Positions 48,801 to 60,400 of a stretch of 64,000 nucleotides of DNA are shown here, piece by piece. The DNA lies in contig OOIN01000043.1 of NCBI GenBank assembly GCA_900323505.1, positions 434,001-498,000 on the forward strand, written 5' to 3'. The notes beneath the pieces are model-generated. The model ran no database searches, was not told where the DNA came from, and was given only the letters and a program-made list of their open reading frames with translations. Numbering within the stretch: the first letter of the stretch is position 1; each line of letters begins with the position of its first letter. The position numbers and the translations under genes are program-made. The stretch is from Ustilago trichophora. Taxonomy: Eukaryota; Basidiomycota; Ustilaginomycetes; Ustilaginales; Ustilaginaceae.

Positions 48801-51800
48801 TCTGCGTGTGGAGTTTGAGGCGATCCACAGTCAGAGGCTCGCCCTTGCCGATCCTCTTACGGTGTTTGCGTGAACTGCGCGAATCACGGTGGCTGCTGAT
48901 ACTGTCACCGTGACCACTGCTGCCGCTCGGACCGTTGATGCCGTTTCCGTTGGCTGCCTCTTCAGCCTCGAGTCGTACGGCCTCTTCAAACTCCTTGTCA
49001 CTTTCGCGCTCCCAAACGCCTTCGCCGACGACACGAATGTCGATCATGTCCTCGTCGCGCATCATACACTCCAAGCACACTTCAGGGTCATTGAGACTCC
49101 TTCGTACGCCGTCTGGACCGATCAAGCCGGATGGAAGTCCGTCAGGTCGATGCTGCAGCTCGAAGGGTGGCACAAGACTGCGCTGTGCCATGAGACCGGG
49201 ATACTGTCGCGAGCCTACCTTCTGCGGGCCCGAGTTGGGAGATGCAAACACAGGGTATGGACCATTGCTGCCGCTCGAGACGACGTTGGCGGCTGCCATG
49301 GCAGCACTGAAGGCACCAACGCTCCTCCTCTGTTCACGAGCCTGCAGACGCTGCAATTGTTGCGTGCTGTACGTTTGCCTAGAATCTGCAGAGACAGGCG
49401 CAAGCGCATTGGCAGCACGATCGCCGACAGCAATGCTGTGTCGGTCACCAATTCCACGCCCAGCCACGCTGCTTGCAGAATTGGGAAGACCGCTGCGATC
49501 GCCAAAGCTGTTGAGATTGTCGGCGGGAACGAGCTGCAATGGCTTCAGCTGGTTTTTGAACGTGTCTGAGCGACCCTTTTGCGGCTTGGCAGCTTCATTC
49601 TGCTTCTTGCGGTTCTTGCGCTTCATCCTGCGTCGTCGCTCCCACTCAGCACGTGCTTCCACCTCGCCATCGGGTGGTGCGCTCGACTCTTGTGAGACGC
49701 TCTCTGCACTGGGCGTATCTGGCCTGTCGACGAGGTCGCCTCTGGGCAGCCCTGGCGCAGCAGCTGCTTGTGCCAGCGCCACATTTGCAGTGAGACTGGC
49801 GTTCGACTTGCGGCGGTCTCGCTCTAGGATGGGAATGGGCGGCGCTTCAGCTGGAGGGTTGGTGGGAGGAGCGTTGGACTGCATCTCCATGTTGGCCTGC
49901 TTGGCAGCCTTGGCCTGTGCCTGAAGATGTGCCAGGCCGGCTGCTTTTTGTGCCGGACTGATGTCGGCGAGTGGCTTCTTGCGGTAGTCCGAGACGGGCC
50001 TGTGATCCGCCGGTCCATTCATGAGCATGTCCGGAGTAAGAGGTTGCTGGCTCTGGTGTGCTTCTGATGGCAAGGGCGGTGGAATGACATTGTCGGCAGG
50101 AGGTGGGCTGGCTGCCTCGCCGAGCTTTGCATTGGCACCGTTGCGCGGCGAGTTGGACGATGAGGTAGGAGCAACCGTCTCAGCAATGCGCACATCCTTA
50201 GCTGGAGGTGGAGGAGCCTCGGTCTCTGTTGGGAATGGCAAGGGAGGCTGTCGCTCTCGTGTAGCATCCGGCGATCTACGCATCGCCTGGGTTGTCTCAT
50301 CAGAACGAGCAGCGACGGTGGTGGAAGAGAGAGGTGCATTTGGCGAAGTTGGAGCCAGACCTTGGGTGTTGATGGGAGCAAGTGTCGGTTCAGTATTGGT
50401 AGCAGCGGCATCGCGGACGTTCCGAAGGTTTCCCTTCTGCGCATTGCTGCTAGATGCATCGGTAGATCCGGCCTGCGCGTATACTCCCGATGTGTCGATC
50501 GCAGGTGGCGTTGGCACTGCCACGGCGGCAGGAGCAGGAGTCGATTGCACTTCTTGGCGAACGGCAGCTGGAGGCACGGTCCGAGAAGGTGGCTGAGGAG
50601 CAGGTTCATCCCAGAAAGAGCCAGGAAGACCACCAGGGAACGAGCGTTCATCTGGTGAAGAGCTGTAGCCCGAATTGCCACGATCGAGCCAAGGACGAAT
50701 TTGATTAGCCTGCGATGGAGTGATGTCGACGGCACCAGGAACAAAAGCATCATCGGTGAGATCTTCGCGGTCGGATGCCCTGGCCTCGTCGCCGCTGGTG
50801 AAACCTGCGCTGTTGGCAGTCTGGAAGGAGAGCACCGAAGCGCGCTTCCTCTGGTTCAAAGGGGCACTCGAGGTGGTGCCAAAGCTGCTGCGGTTGCTGG
50901 GCCCATCGTGCATCCAGTTGGAGCCGCTGAGATGGCTCATGGCAGTGCCAGGGCGGCTCGAGTTCTCGGACTGGAGCGTTTCGATGGGCTTCATGTAGGC
51001 GTCGGCCGATGAGACGGGGCGAGATGCCTTTGGCTGGGGACGATCCCATGCAAGCACACCACCAGACTGGGATCGGGAAGGCTGATGCATGTTGGGTCTG
51101 GCAATCGGCGTGGTGGAAGGATCAGAGTGCTGCGGCTGCTCAGGTGTGGCAGCTGTGACGATGGGAGAAGCATGCGGATGTGTCTGCGGGGTTCCTGGCG
51201 GCTTGGGAGTCGGAGTGCCATCTTGCGAGGACGGTAGACGGGCGTGAACGGTGCTGGCAACGCTGGTTGAAGTGGGAAGGGTAGTAGCTGTCTGTGCATC
51301 GCTGGATGGCTGGCGTCGTTCTGAAGGCGTGGTGGCTGTGCTGTCCATGGCAGTGTTGGAGATGGACGGCAACTGCGGAAGAGCCTTGTTGGACGAGGCA
51401 GGGCTGGCGGAGAATCTCTTTTTGTCCTGACTAACGGGCGTCGCATCAGGATAGCTGGGGATTGCGCTGGCCAGAGGTGCAGATGTCAAGGCGGCTGTGT
51501 CGTTCTCTGCCGAGTGTGTCGAAGACGCGGGGAAGACAAGGATGGTGAATGTGCAAGGCGGCAGGACAAGAACGTGAAAGCGAAAAAGAAAGAAAAAAGT
51601 GTCAGTACGAGGGTCGCACAGGGGCTTGTGATAGTTGTACGAGATCGGTGGTGACGGTTGCAAAGCGAGAGTGGGAACACTTACCGAGGGGTCGAGATGG
51701 TTGCGATGCGTTGGAGTTGGACGGATGGGTAAGCGATTGAGCCGAAACGCGGGCATTTTGAGATATGGGAGCAAGGGAAGAGGTAGCAGCAAGGTTGAGG

Positions 51801-51922
51801 TCGAAGCCGTCATCGAAGCTGATTTGTGCCCAGGTAGGTTTGCGCTCCAGGTCGGATTCTATGGCGGCGAGAGAAGAGGAAGCAGCCGATGCGGCTGATG
51901 CGGTTTGTTGTGTGCCTTGCAT
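45880..51922 (-). CDS. 1954-residue conserved-looking protein of unknown function, 2 exons
   Basis: Exon 1 runs 51922..51685 and exon 2 runs 51506..45880. The 178-nt GT..AG intron keeps frame and the junction reads SRPLENDTAAL. I do not recognise the family. Most of the chain is disordered-type sequence rich in Ser, Pro, Ala, Gly and Asn. A compact, likely folded block lies around residues 880 to 1040: DPEVCLECMMRDEDMIDIRV, then GVWERESDKEFEEAVRLEAE, a basic KHRKRIGKGEPLTVDRLKLH, and SFRWRTLQTFLAVQAKYIAM. A basic helix RRRMKRKNRKKQ precedes it. The extreme C-terminus (RKSLNLLREGFKIPIGGGGG) could be amphipathic and may bind membranes. The N-terminus (ESDLERKPTWAQISFDDGFD) also looks conserved. 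Size and composition suggest a scaffold or signalling protein, but this is a guess. Confidence 0.8.
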
Positions 51923-52663
51923 CTTGCTGACAAGTTCCCGGTGCCTGTGCCGTTGGCTGAAGCACTGAGAGACGGAGAGAAAATCGAGTGCAGCCGTCGA
52001 GGAGAGGAGCTTGCAATTGAGCCAAAAAAATCAACTTTGTCGCAAAGCTATCCTAGTCGAGCAGGCAGATGGACTGCTTTGCAACACATGTGTCGAAGTG
52101 TGTCTGGAAGATAGAGTTTGGTCGTGCAGCGCGAGTGTTGCACCGAGCAAGGTTGGAGTGTGCGGTCGTTGTGGTGGGCAGGTCGTACTTCGACGCACCT
52201 CTCTATGCCGATGAAATGGATATAGAATAGTAGCAGTAGTATTGCGGTGAACGAATACGCGCGATTTTTTTTTTGAGGGGGGGAAGAGGAGATGTCGAGG
52301 TCAAGGTTAAGGTTTTTACGTGTACATGACGACAGCGTGCGAACGAGCAAAGCGACCCAAGGAACGAAGCTTCGATGGCGGCGGCGAGATTGGTTGTTCG
52401 GGAATGAACTGCAATCAAAGATGGCTTGCAGCTACCGCTTGGCTGAATCTTGTGCCGCACGGATGAGTAGACCTAGGTGATGGTGTATGTACCGACTCGC
52501 GAGATTAAAGTCGAAGAGGTTAGAGACGAAGGGATGATCTGGCGATGTGAGCGATGTGAGTTGGCAAGAGGGTTGGTTGCGTCGGATGGGAAAAGGAAAG
52601 AATGGAATAGGAAGACGAGCAAATGTCCTTGGTAGGTCCAAGCGGGGGGAGGAGAGAGAGAAA

Positions 52664-52665
<2 letters not shown>

Positions 52666-52701
<36 letters not shown>
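52666..52701. repeat. (GA)n microsatellite
   Basis: About 17 uninterrupted GA units within a longer purine-rich stretch, roughly 750 bp upstream of the 1954-residue gene. On the coding strand it is (CT)n, as often seen in fungal promoters. Confidence 0.8.
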
Positions 52702-52703
<2 letters not shown>

Positions 52704-54005
52704 AGAGAAGGAGGGATATGGTGGGATCCAAGCGTGGACAATGGAGAGAGAAGCGGCAAGCACAGTGAAATGAGTCCTCACTAACTGCAGTAAGAGTGTC
52801 ACTGCGCGACAGAACTGTTCCAAAAGAGAGAAAGAGAGAGACAAAGAGGGCAGCAGAGCAACAGAGTACAGAATCACCGAGAAGAAAAAAAAAGAAAAAG
52901 AAAAAGAAAAGAAAAGAAAAGGAGGGGTAAATGGAAAGCAAAGAGCGGAGACAGGCACACAAGCCGAGAGGGAAAGAAGAGGATCAAAAAAAAGCGGAAA
53001 TTCGGCTTTGGAGCAAAGGAGAGCCTCGCACAGGCGATGAGCAGTGGTTGAGCAACAGAGACAGAGCGCACGGGCGTAGCGATCCTTTTTTTTGGTCTGC
53101 TTGTGTTATACAAGGGGTCGTCCACCGACAGGCTTTTGTCGAAAGTTACTTGAACTGAATGCATTTGACAGCCTTCTCTCATCCTCTCTTGTTTCTGTTC
53201 TGTGGCTTCCTGACCCAATCACCTTGCTCAAACGCACGCACAGGTAACTTCTCCGCTGCAGCGCCTTTCTCTCTCCCACCGACATCACCATTTCATTTTG
53301 CTTATCACATTTGAATATGTACCATTTGGCAGCATTCGGTTCTGGGGGCGTAGCTAGCTAGCTAGCTGGCTGGTTAACTGTGCCTTTTCCTGAACCACAA
53401 AAACTGATCTGTCCGCTTTGTGCTTTGATACATGAGGAACAAGTCGCGCGGACAAGCCGAAAGCGTAAAATTAAAAGAAAAAGAAGAAGAAAAAAAGGGG
53501 AAAGAGGTTTAAAATTACAGTAGTTCTTCGTTTTCTCATCCTGACGCTGCAAGCCTTACCGAAGGAGAGCTCTTTCAGTGCGTTTCCGTTTGCTGTCAAC
53601 TGCACGTCACACTACACTGCAAGTACTCTTGAAAGAAAGAGGTTGCTGCAGGAACGCTCTTTTGTACGCCGTTTCTACTGTACTCTGTGTATACGTTACC
53701 CGCCAACCGGCACGCTGTACTAGTAATTTCTGGTACTGTAACAAGTAACAGCTGCAACCAATCGGTGGAGACATGAACGAAATGAATCAAGTCAAGAGAC
53801 CGAGTGAAAGAGAGAGCTGCCATACTCTTACAGCCCCAAGCCCAGCCGAGCTTCATCTCAAACTACACAGTACTCTTGATTTTTGATGAAATGTGCAAAA
53901 TCAGAAATCAATCTCAAAAGTCTCAATATATATTTGAAATGCATCGTCCGTGCATTTCTTCTCGTCGGCCCTTGTCTCGGCTACCTTCGAATGCATATCC
54001 CCAAA

Positions 54006-54079
54006 AGCCCTCTTACAGGTAAATTATTTTGGTCTTCATTTACTGTACTGTACAGTACGTACTGTACTGTAAGAGGGCT
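54006..54079. repeat. 74-bp inverted-repeat structure containing TACTGTAC words
   Basis: AGCCCTCTTACAG (54006..54018) is repeated as its exact complement CTGTAAGAGGGCT (54067..54079). Between them lie overlapping palindromic words TACTGTAC/GTACAGTAC (54040..54068). No target duplication is visible. Confidence 0.7.
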
Positions 54080-54755
54080 AAGCCGTCGGATGGTCGCCTT
54101 TTGTTCCACCGGGTATTCCGCAAGGTCGCTCTCCAAAAACTCCCCGATCGGATCTCGTGCTGTGTAGTACAGACAGACATACAGGTAAGATCGGTTCTTC
54201 GAGCAAGTGGTAGGCGAGAAAAGAACCTTTCCTGGTGTCTCCCGGCTTTGACCCGCTGCGAGGTCGTGAGCGCCCACACCTCCCGCGCTTCTTCTGTACA
54301 GAATGCTCACCTGACTGCTCTAGGCATTCCCAGAGGCTATCAAATACCATGCAACCTCATAGGACCGGCATGAAAGATAAACAAAGTGTCAACCCGCACG
54401 CTACGAGACACACACACTTCCAAACGATAACGCTGAAAATGCGCGAGTATAGATGGGTGACTATGCAAATAGTGAGTGAACAAATGATTACAAATACAAG
54501 CAAAGGAAAGGTCAAGCTTGGAAGAAGAAGCAAAGATGTATTCGCGCGTCCTTCCATCAAGGTGGACTGCGGCGAACTCTTTGTTGGCCGACAAGATCAA
54601 GACTAATTCCGTTTCGGATGCCCCTTTGACAGCCCAAATCAACCAGTGAGTTGAGCTTCGAAGACGTCATCCACATTGATCTAGGTTCGTCCTTCTGCAG
54701 CTGACCGGCAACTACTGATTATCGGAGCCAATCCAAGATCTTGTATAAACCCTCT

Positions 54756-55379
54756 TCAAGGTGCACCACCGATCCACGACCAGGTCAAACCATCAAGACG
54801 ACCCTTGGACATGTCGGCGAGCTGCGAGAATCCAGTAGGCGTAAAGTCGAGGTCGCCCCAAGCACAGCCAACACATCGATCAGCGACAGAGACGGTGATG
54901 GTCTTGCCACCGTAAGAAGCTGCGATCTTGTGTCCACAGGCGGGGTTCTTGTTAGGGTTGCCCGAACCGAACGAATCGAAGAGCGAGGCAGAGATGGCAA
55001 CAATGTAGTCCGAGTCTCCGTTGGTCCATCCACAAGCGCCGAGTCCGGGAGCGTAGTAAGTGGCCTGTCCACCAAAGTGACCAGAAGTGGACTGCGAAGA
55101 TGACGACGAGGACGAGGACGAAGAAGACGAAGAAGAGGAGGAGCCAGAGTTGTTGTTGTTGTCCTTGCCGTGATCCTTGGTAGCCTGGTTCTTGCTTCCG
55201 GTGGCAGCGGCGGCAGCAGCACCGTTGGCAGAAGAAGAAGCGCCAGCATTCGTGCTGGAAGAAGGAGTAGCGTCATTACTCGAGTCCTGCTCGGCACAGT
55301 CGTCCGAGTTGTCTTGCGAGGAGGAAGCATCAGAGTTGTTGGCAGGGGCAGTGTTGGTTTGCTGGTGTTGTTGTTGAGG

Positions 55380-55422
<43 letters not shown>

Positions 55423-55838
55423 GTCTGCTGGGCAGGAGCAGACGACTGGTCAGAAGAGCCCGAAGAAGAAGACGAAGACGAAGACGAGCCGGAAGAGCCT
55501 GACTTGCCATCCCAGTACTGGTCAAAGGTGGGTGGAGTCTGACCTTGCGCAAGAGCAGCGTTGGCAGCCTGCTGCCATTCTGCGTTCTTTGCGTGGAAGT
55601 CATCGTCCCACTGTTTGAGGGCAGCTGCCTGAGCGAGCTGCTCGGCGGTCTGCCTCTTTTGGATCATCTTGCCTTCACCGACGGCGGCGGAGCGACGAGT
55701 GGGACGCGCGTGGATCATGGCAGCATGACGACGGACAGCGGCGTTTTGGCTGATGGTGGGCTGGGCGGCCTGCGCCACAGTCATAAGGGAGAGGGAAAGA
55801 GCCACAAAGGCGAGAAGGAGGGTCTTGGCGCAGATCAT
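54756..55838 (-). CDS. secreted protein with C-terminal double-psi beta-barrel (expansin/RlpA-like)
   Basis: A 360-residue protein from ATG 55838. Residues 1 to ~24 are a clear signal peptide (KTLLLAFVALSLSLMTVAQA). KR at 61 to 62 (MIQKRQTAEQ) is a possible Kex2-type processing site. A long linker contains a poly-Gln run coded by a (CTG)n repeat on the plus strand (55385..55421), plus poly-Ser and Asn/Ala blocks. Residues 253 to 360 form a single double-psi beta-barrel: GHFGGQATYYAPGLGACGW, then NPACGHKI, ITVSVADRCVGCAWGDLDF and PTGFSQLADMSKGRL. This resembles the barwin/expansin D1 and RlpA-like secreted fungal proteins. There is no expansin D2 domain. The Cys pairs (GACGW, PACGH, RCVGC) suggest a disulfide-stabilised extracellular fold. 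The role may be cell-wall association or loosening; enzymatic activity is not implied. Confidence 0.87.
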
Positions 55839-57423
55839 TGTGTTGGAAAAGAATGTCTCTAGAGGAAAGGGAAGGAGAAGGGGGAAGTATTGATGCTGTA
55901 CGAGAGACGTGTGTTGAGAAAAGAGATGAGGATGCCGGTGCGATCAACGCTACAGGATCAAGGGGGAATAGGGGAGGATCAGAGGCCAAAGGAGGATGGG
56001 GGAAGGATGAGGTAGAGTCTAGGATGGTAAGAGTAGGATTACAAGATCTGATGTATATATGTAGGACCAAAGAGAAAAGAGAGAGAGGGGGGGAAGGAGT
56101 AGCGCGTTGGCAGCCAAGTTAACGCGGTTCTGCCTTCACGATGGCATTGCATTGCTTGTCTGCGATTGCTTTGCGCAGAATGGCGGCTTGCTGACCAGTG
56201 AATCGACATCAGGGGCCAGCGCAGTGGAAGGCTGTTCAAGCTAAAAAGGAGAGAGCACTTCGGGGCAAATCTTTTTCTCTTGATGCAGAGTTGTACGTGA
56301 CAGGCCAAAGAGTGCATGGCGTGGCATAGCATGGCATGGCATGTTACTGTTTGACAGGCTCCCTTCTGAGAGCGATTGGCATTCCGTTACCGAGCAAAAG
56401 GAGCAGAAGAGGCGCACACACAGCCCTCATACAGTACCGACCAACGGGAAAGCGCCTCTTTGGAGCCTAGTCGAAAGCTGAGAGTTTGACAGCGCGACAA
56501 CCAAAAATCTGCTCGTCTTTTTGGCTCGGGAGGCAGCTGCAGACGTGCAGCGCCGCGCATCCGATTTTCCCAAGCCAACGCCGAGTGGCAAGGTCAACAG
56601 TCGACTGTCTGACTGAAATTGTGCTCAAAACAAGCTGCTAAACCGCATACAAAACTGCACCGAGAGAAGCGAGAATTGAGACATCTTGCCAGCGCGGTCT
56701 GATCTCTTGCTCGTCTCGCCTGCAGCCAAGAAGCAGACTTGAGATGCTGCCGAGCCTCGTTCTCCTCTGCTGCAATGATCCCATCGCAACCACGGCGCCT
56801 ATTCTTCTCAAAGCTGTGCGCAACAGCCCGTGGGAAGAGGGCGAATTCGACCAACAGTCTTGAGCCTTTCGCCGCTCTCAAAAGGTAGTAACTGAAGCAG
56901 GCAACCCTGACTTTCGGCTCAATGCTTTGTCTGCATCGCTCGATGGATTTAGTCATTCTTCCAAGAAGATCGTTGATCATGATGCCATCGGCGCAAAGAC
57001 TCTTCAACCGGCGGACATCATGACCTAGGACTTGGATTGAAGCAGAGAGCGGACACAGACTTGCAAGCGAGAGAGAGAGAGAGAGAGAGAGGGGCCTTTT
57101 GACATGCGCAAGGGAGGGAATGTGAAAGCAAATCAGCCATCCTTCCTTGCCTTTTCGGGGCTGATCTCTAAAGTGTTAGGCTATCTCAAAGATACAGAAT
57201 GGGAATTTTGAAAACATTGCGCAGAACCCTTGACCCCGAGTTCCGAGATTGAGAAGAAATTTGGGTTTTGACCCTCTCTTTTTTTTCGCGGCTCTTCCGA
57301 AAATTTTGGAAGGCAAAGGACAGCAGCGACTCTTTCCAACAAAAATGAGAATGGTTGGTACCCTCTTGACTCTCCACCTTCACCCTATCTTACCCTCATC
57401 ATCGTCATCGTACAACTTACACA
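55839..57423. promoter_or_regulatory. divergent intergenic region, secreted protein / Mak21
   Basis: 1.6 kb between divergent starts. It holds purine-rich stretches (56080..56100, and a (GA)n run at 57068..57091) and the tandem phrase TGGCATAGCATGGCATGGCATG near 56320..56342, here given only as positions beyond its first part. No gene recognised; short frames lack family resemblance. Confidence 0.45.
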
Positions 57424-60400
57424 ATGGCGAGGGATTTCAGACCAAAGGGCGCAAGATCGCCGGCCAGCAAGCCATCTCAGCATGCTACCCCGGCCAAATC
57501 TTCCACACCGTCCAAGCCATCTACTACCACCACCAGCTCGCCAGCACCGGCCAAGGCCACCCCTTCCAAGCCTCCCTCCTCCTCCAAGCCTACCCCCAAG
57601 AAGGCTGCCACTCCCACCACCAACAAGAAGGCCGCATACGACTCGGATGACAGTGCAGATGAGGACACTCTCATGCGCGAGATCGAGAGCTTCGGCGGTT
57701 CCAGAGCCGATCTCGAGCTCATCTCCAAGGCCAACGGAAAGAAGAAGTCCGAGGTTCAGATCGATGAAGCGGCATTCTCTTCAGAGGTAGCTGACTTTCT
57801 CAAGCAGCTTCAGGCCAATCCCAACTCGTCTGAGCCTGTCGCTTCTGCCTCTTCTGTCAAAAAGGTCAAGCAGGTCAAGCCAGCAGCAGCCGACAGTGCA
57901 AACAAGGCAGAAGCCAAGAAGCAGAGCACCGAAGAGAACGCCAAGGAAAACTCAAAGCCAAAGGAGAACATCAAGGAAATGAACAAGCAGAACAACAGAC
58001 AAGCCGAGGCAAAAGCAAAGGCAAAGGCAAAAGAACAGGCACAGGCGCAAAAGGCATCACAGCTGCAGCAACAACAACAGCAGCAGCAGCAGCAGCAGCA
58101 GTCGACTTCGCAAAACACTGTCACCGAGAGCACCACAGCGCAGCGCATGGGCAAGGGCAAGAAAATGGTCTTTGACGATGAAGGCGTTGGCAAAGAGACC
58201 AAGGTCAAGCCCTCTCACACTGCCCGAGGACCATTGCGACTCGAAGCCGTACCGCAATGGATGTCGCAAACTCTACCCAAGCTTCCTTCCACCAACACCA
58301 CCAACGACTCTCTCTCGCACGAACGCATCACGCAGCTTCTCGATTTGGGTGCCGATCTGCTACGCGAAGAGAGTCGTGCCTACGACGACATTACCAGCAG
58401 CGAGACTTCGCTCAACAAGGCCGGTGGCAGCATCGGCACGCTCACCGCATCCGATGCCCAATTCGTCCGCTCGCTGCTCTCTTCCGAAGGCGGCGGTACG
58501 CTTTCGGATAGAATCTCGGCCCTCACCCTCTTGGTTCAGAGCAGTCCCGTACACAACGTCAAGCATATGGACAACTTGCTCAACATGACGCGCAAGAAGA
58601 GCCGTGAAGAAGCCAGCCGCGCCACTCGTGCCCTTGCCGATTGGCTTGCCAGCGAAGGTGGGCTTGGTTCCAGAAAGTTGCGTTACTTCAGAGACCAGCC
58701 TCAACTCGCCGCTGCTGCTGCTGCTCTTTCCTCGGGTGATCTGGTTGCTGCTGAAGCTGCAAAGTCGCACGTCCTGCTGTGGGCGTTTGAGGATCACTTG
58801 AAGAAGTTCTACTTCCAGTTCCTCCAGATTCTCGAAGTGCAGTCTCACGATACCATCCCTTTCACCCGCAAGCAGGCCACCACTCAGATCTTCATCTTGC
58901 TGCGTGACAAGCCCGAACAGGAGCAGAACCTGTTGCGCCTCCTCGTCAACAAGCTCGGTGATCCGGAACGAAGCGTTGCCTCCAAGACCAGCAACCACAT
59001 CCTCGAACTGCTCACTGCTCACCCGGCTATGAAGTTTATCGTGGTTCGCGAGATTGCCAACCTGATCATGCGACCCATGGCTGTGGCTAGTACCGCCGAA
59101 GATGAGGAAGCGGGCAAGACGAGCAACCACAGCACCCATGCACGATACTATGGTCTGCTCACGCTCAACCAGACCGTGCTGACCACCAAGGACGAAGCCA
59201 CCGCCAACCACCTTATCCTGCTCTACTTTGAGCTCTTCGAAGGCATTCTCAAGGCCAACGAGGTCAAGGAGGCCAACGGTACCGCTGAAGGCGAAGACGC
59301 CGAGGAGGCGCCCAAGAAGAAGGACAAGAAGCGATGGAAGGACCAGCCTCGCAAGGGCAGAGGCAAAGGCAAGGGTAAAGGTAAAGGCAAGCAAGCAGCT
59401 TCTGCCAAACCCGAGGAGCCCAAGCTGGTCAAGGATGCCGAATCCAAGATGGTCGTTGCTATCCTTACCGGTGTTCGTCGAGCTTTCCCCTTTGCCAAGA
59501 TGGAAGCGTCGGTATTCGAAAAGCACGTCAACACGCTTTTCAAGATCCTTCACTCTGGCTCGTTCAACATCAGCATTCAGGCTCTTCAGCTCATTTTCCA
59601 GCTCACCATCTCGAACCCTCATCAGGAGTCTTCGACCGTACTCACTTCGGCCGCCATCACGGACCGATTCTACCGTGTACTGTACGACTCGCTGCTCGAT
59701 CCTCGATTGGAGGCGTCGAGCAAGCAGGCTATGTACCTCAACCTCATCTTCCAGGCCCTCAAAGCGGATCAGGAGCAGGAGCGAGTCAAGGCCTTTGTCA
59801 AGCGTATCTGCCAGATTCTGTCGTTGCACCAGCCTTCGTTCGTCTGCGGTTGCCTCCACTTGCTCGGTGAGCTGTTCAAGCGCACGCCTGGATTGCGAGC
59901 CATGCTCACCGAGCCCGAGGAGGACGATGAGGAGCACTTCCAGGATGTTGCCTCTAGCGATGATGAAGGCGAAGATGCCGAGAAGAAGCAAGCTGCTGCT
60001 GCTGCTGCTGCTGGCAAGCTCTCCACCGCTCACCAGCACGCATCTACCAAGTACGATGGCAGAAAACGCGAGCCTCGCTTTGCCCATGCCGGCACCACGT
60101 GTCTCTGGGACGTACTCCCTCTTCTCTCGCATTTCCACCCTTCAGTCTCTGTCCATGCTCTGCAGCTGTTGGAAGGCGGTAAGATCTCGACCAACGCCGA
60201 TCTGAGTCTGAATACGCTTTCGCACTTCCTCGATCGATTTGTCTACCGTAATCCCAAGCAGAAATCCTCGTTGCGAGGAGCCAGTGCCATGCAGCCCATG
60301 GCTCAGGTGGGCAGTGGTGTCACCCGATCGCGAAGCCACGCGCTCAACGAGGATGAATTCTTCAACACGGAAGCGTTCTGGAAGAAGCGCGCCGATGCGA

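Larger units (their letters stand above)
51923..54755. other. 2.8 kb intergenic region with simple repeats
   Basis: Lies between the start of the 1954-residue gene and the stop of the secreted-protein gene, both minus strand. Visible content: an A/G-rich zone at 52650..52930 with a (GA)n run (about 52666..52701), TAGC repeats at 53351..53367, and a compact 74-bp inverted-repeat structure at 54006..54079. No gene or tRNA was recognised despite several short frames. Confidence 0.5.

Noticed and set aside
58360..60138. 592-codon minus-strand frame opposite MAK21
   Set aside because: Antisense shadow of the conserved Mak21 core; no family resemblance of its own.
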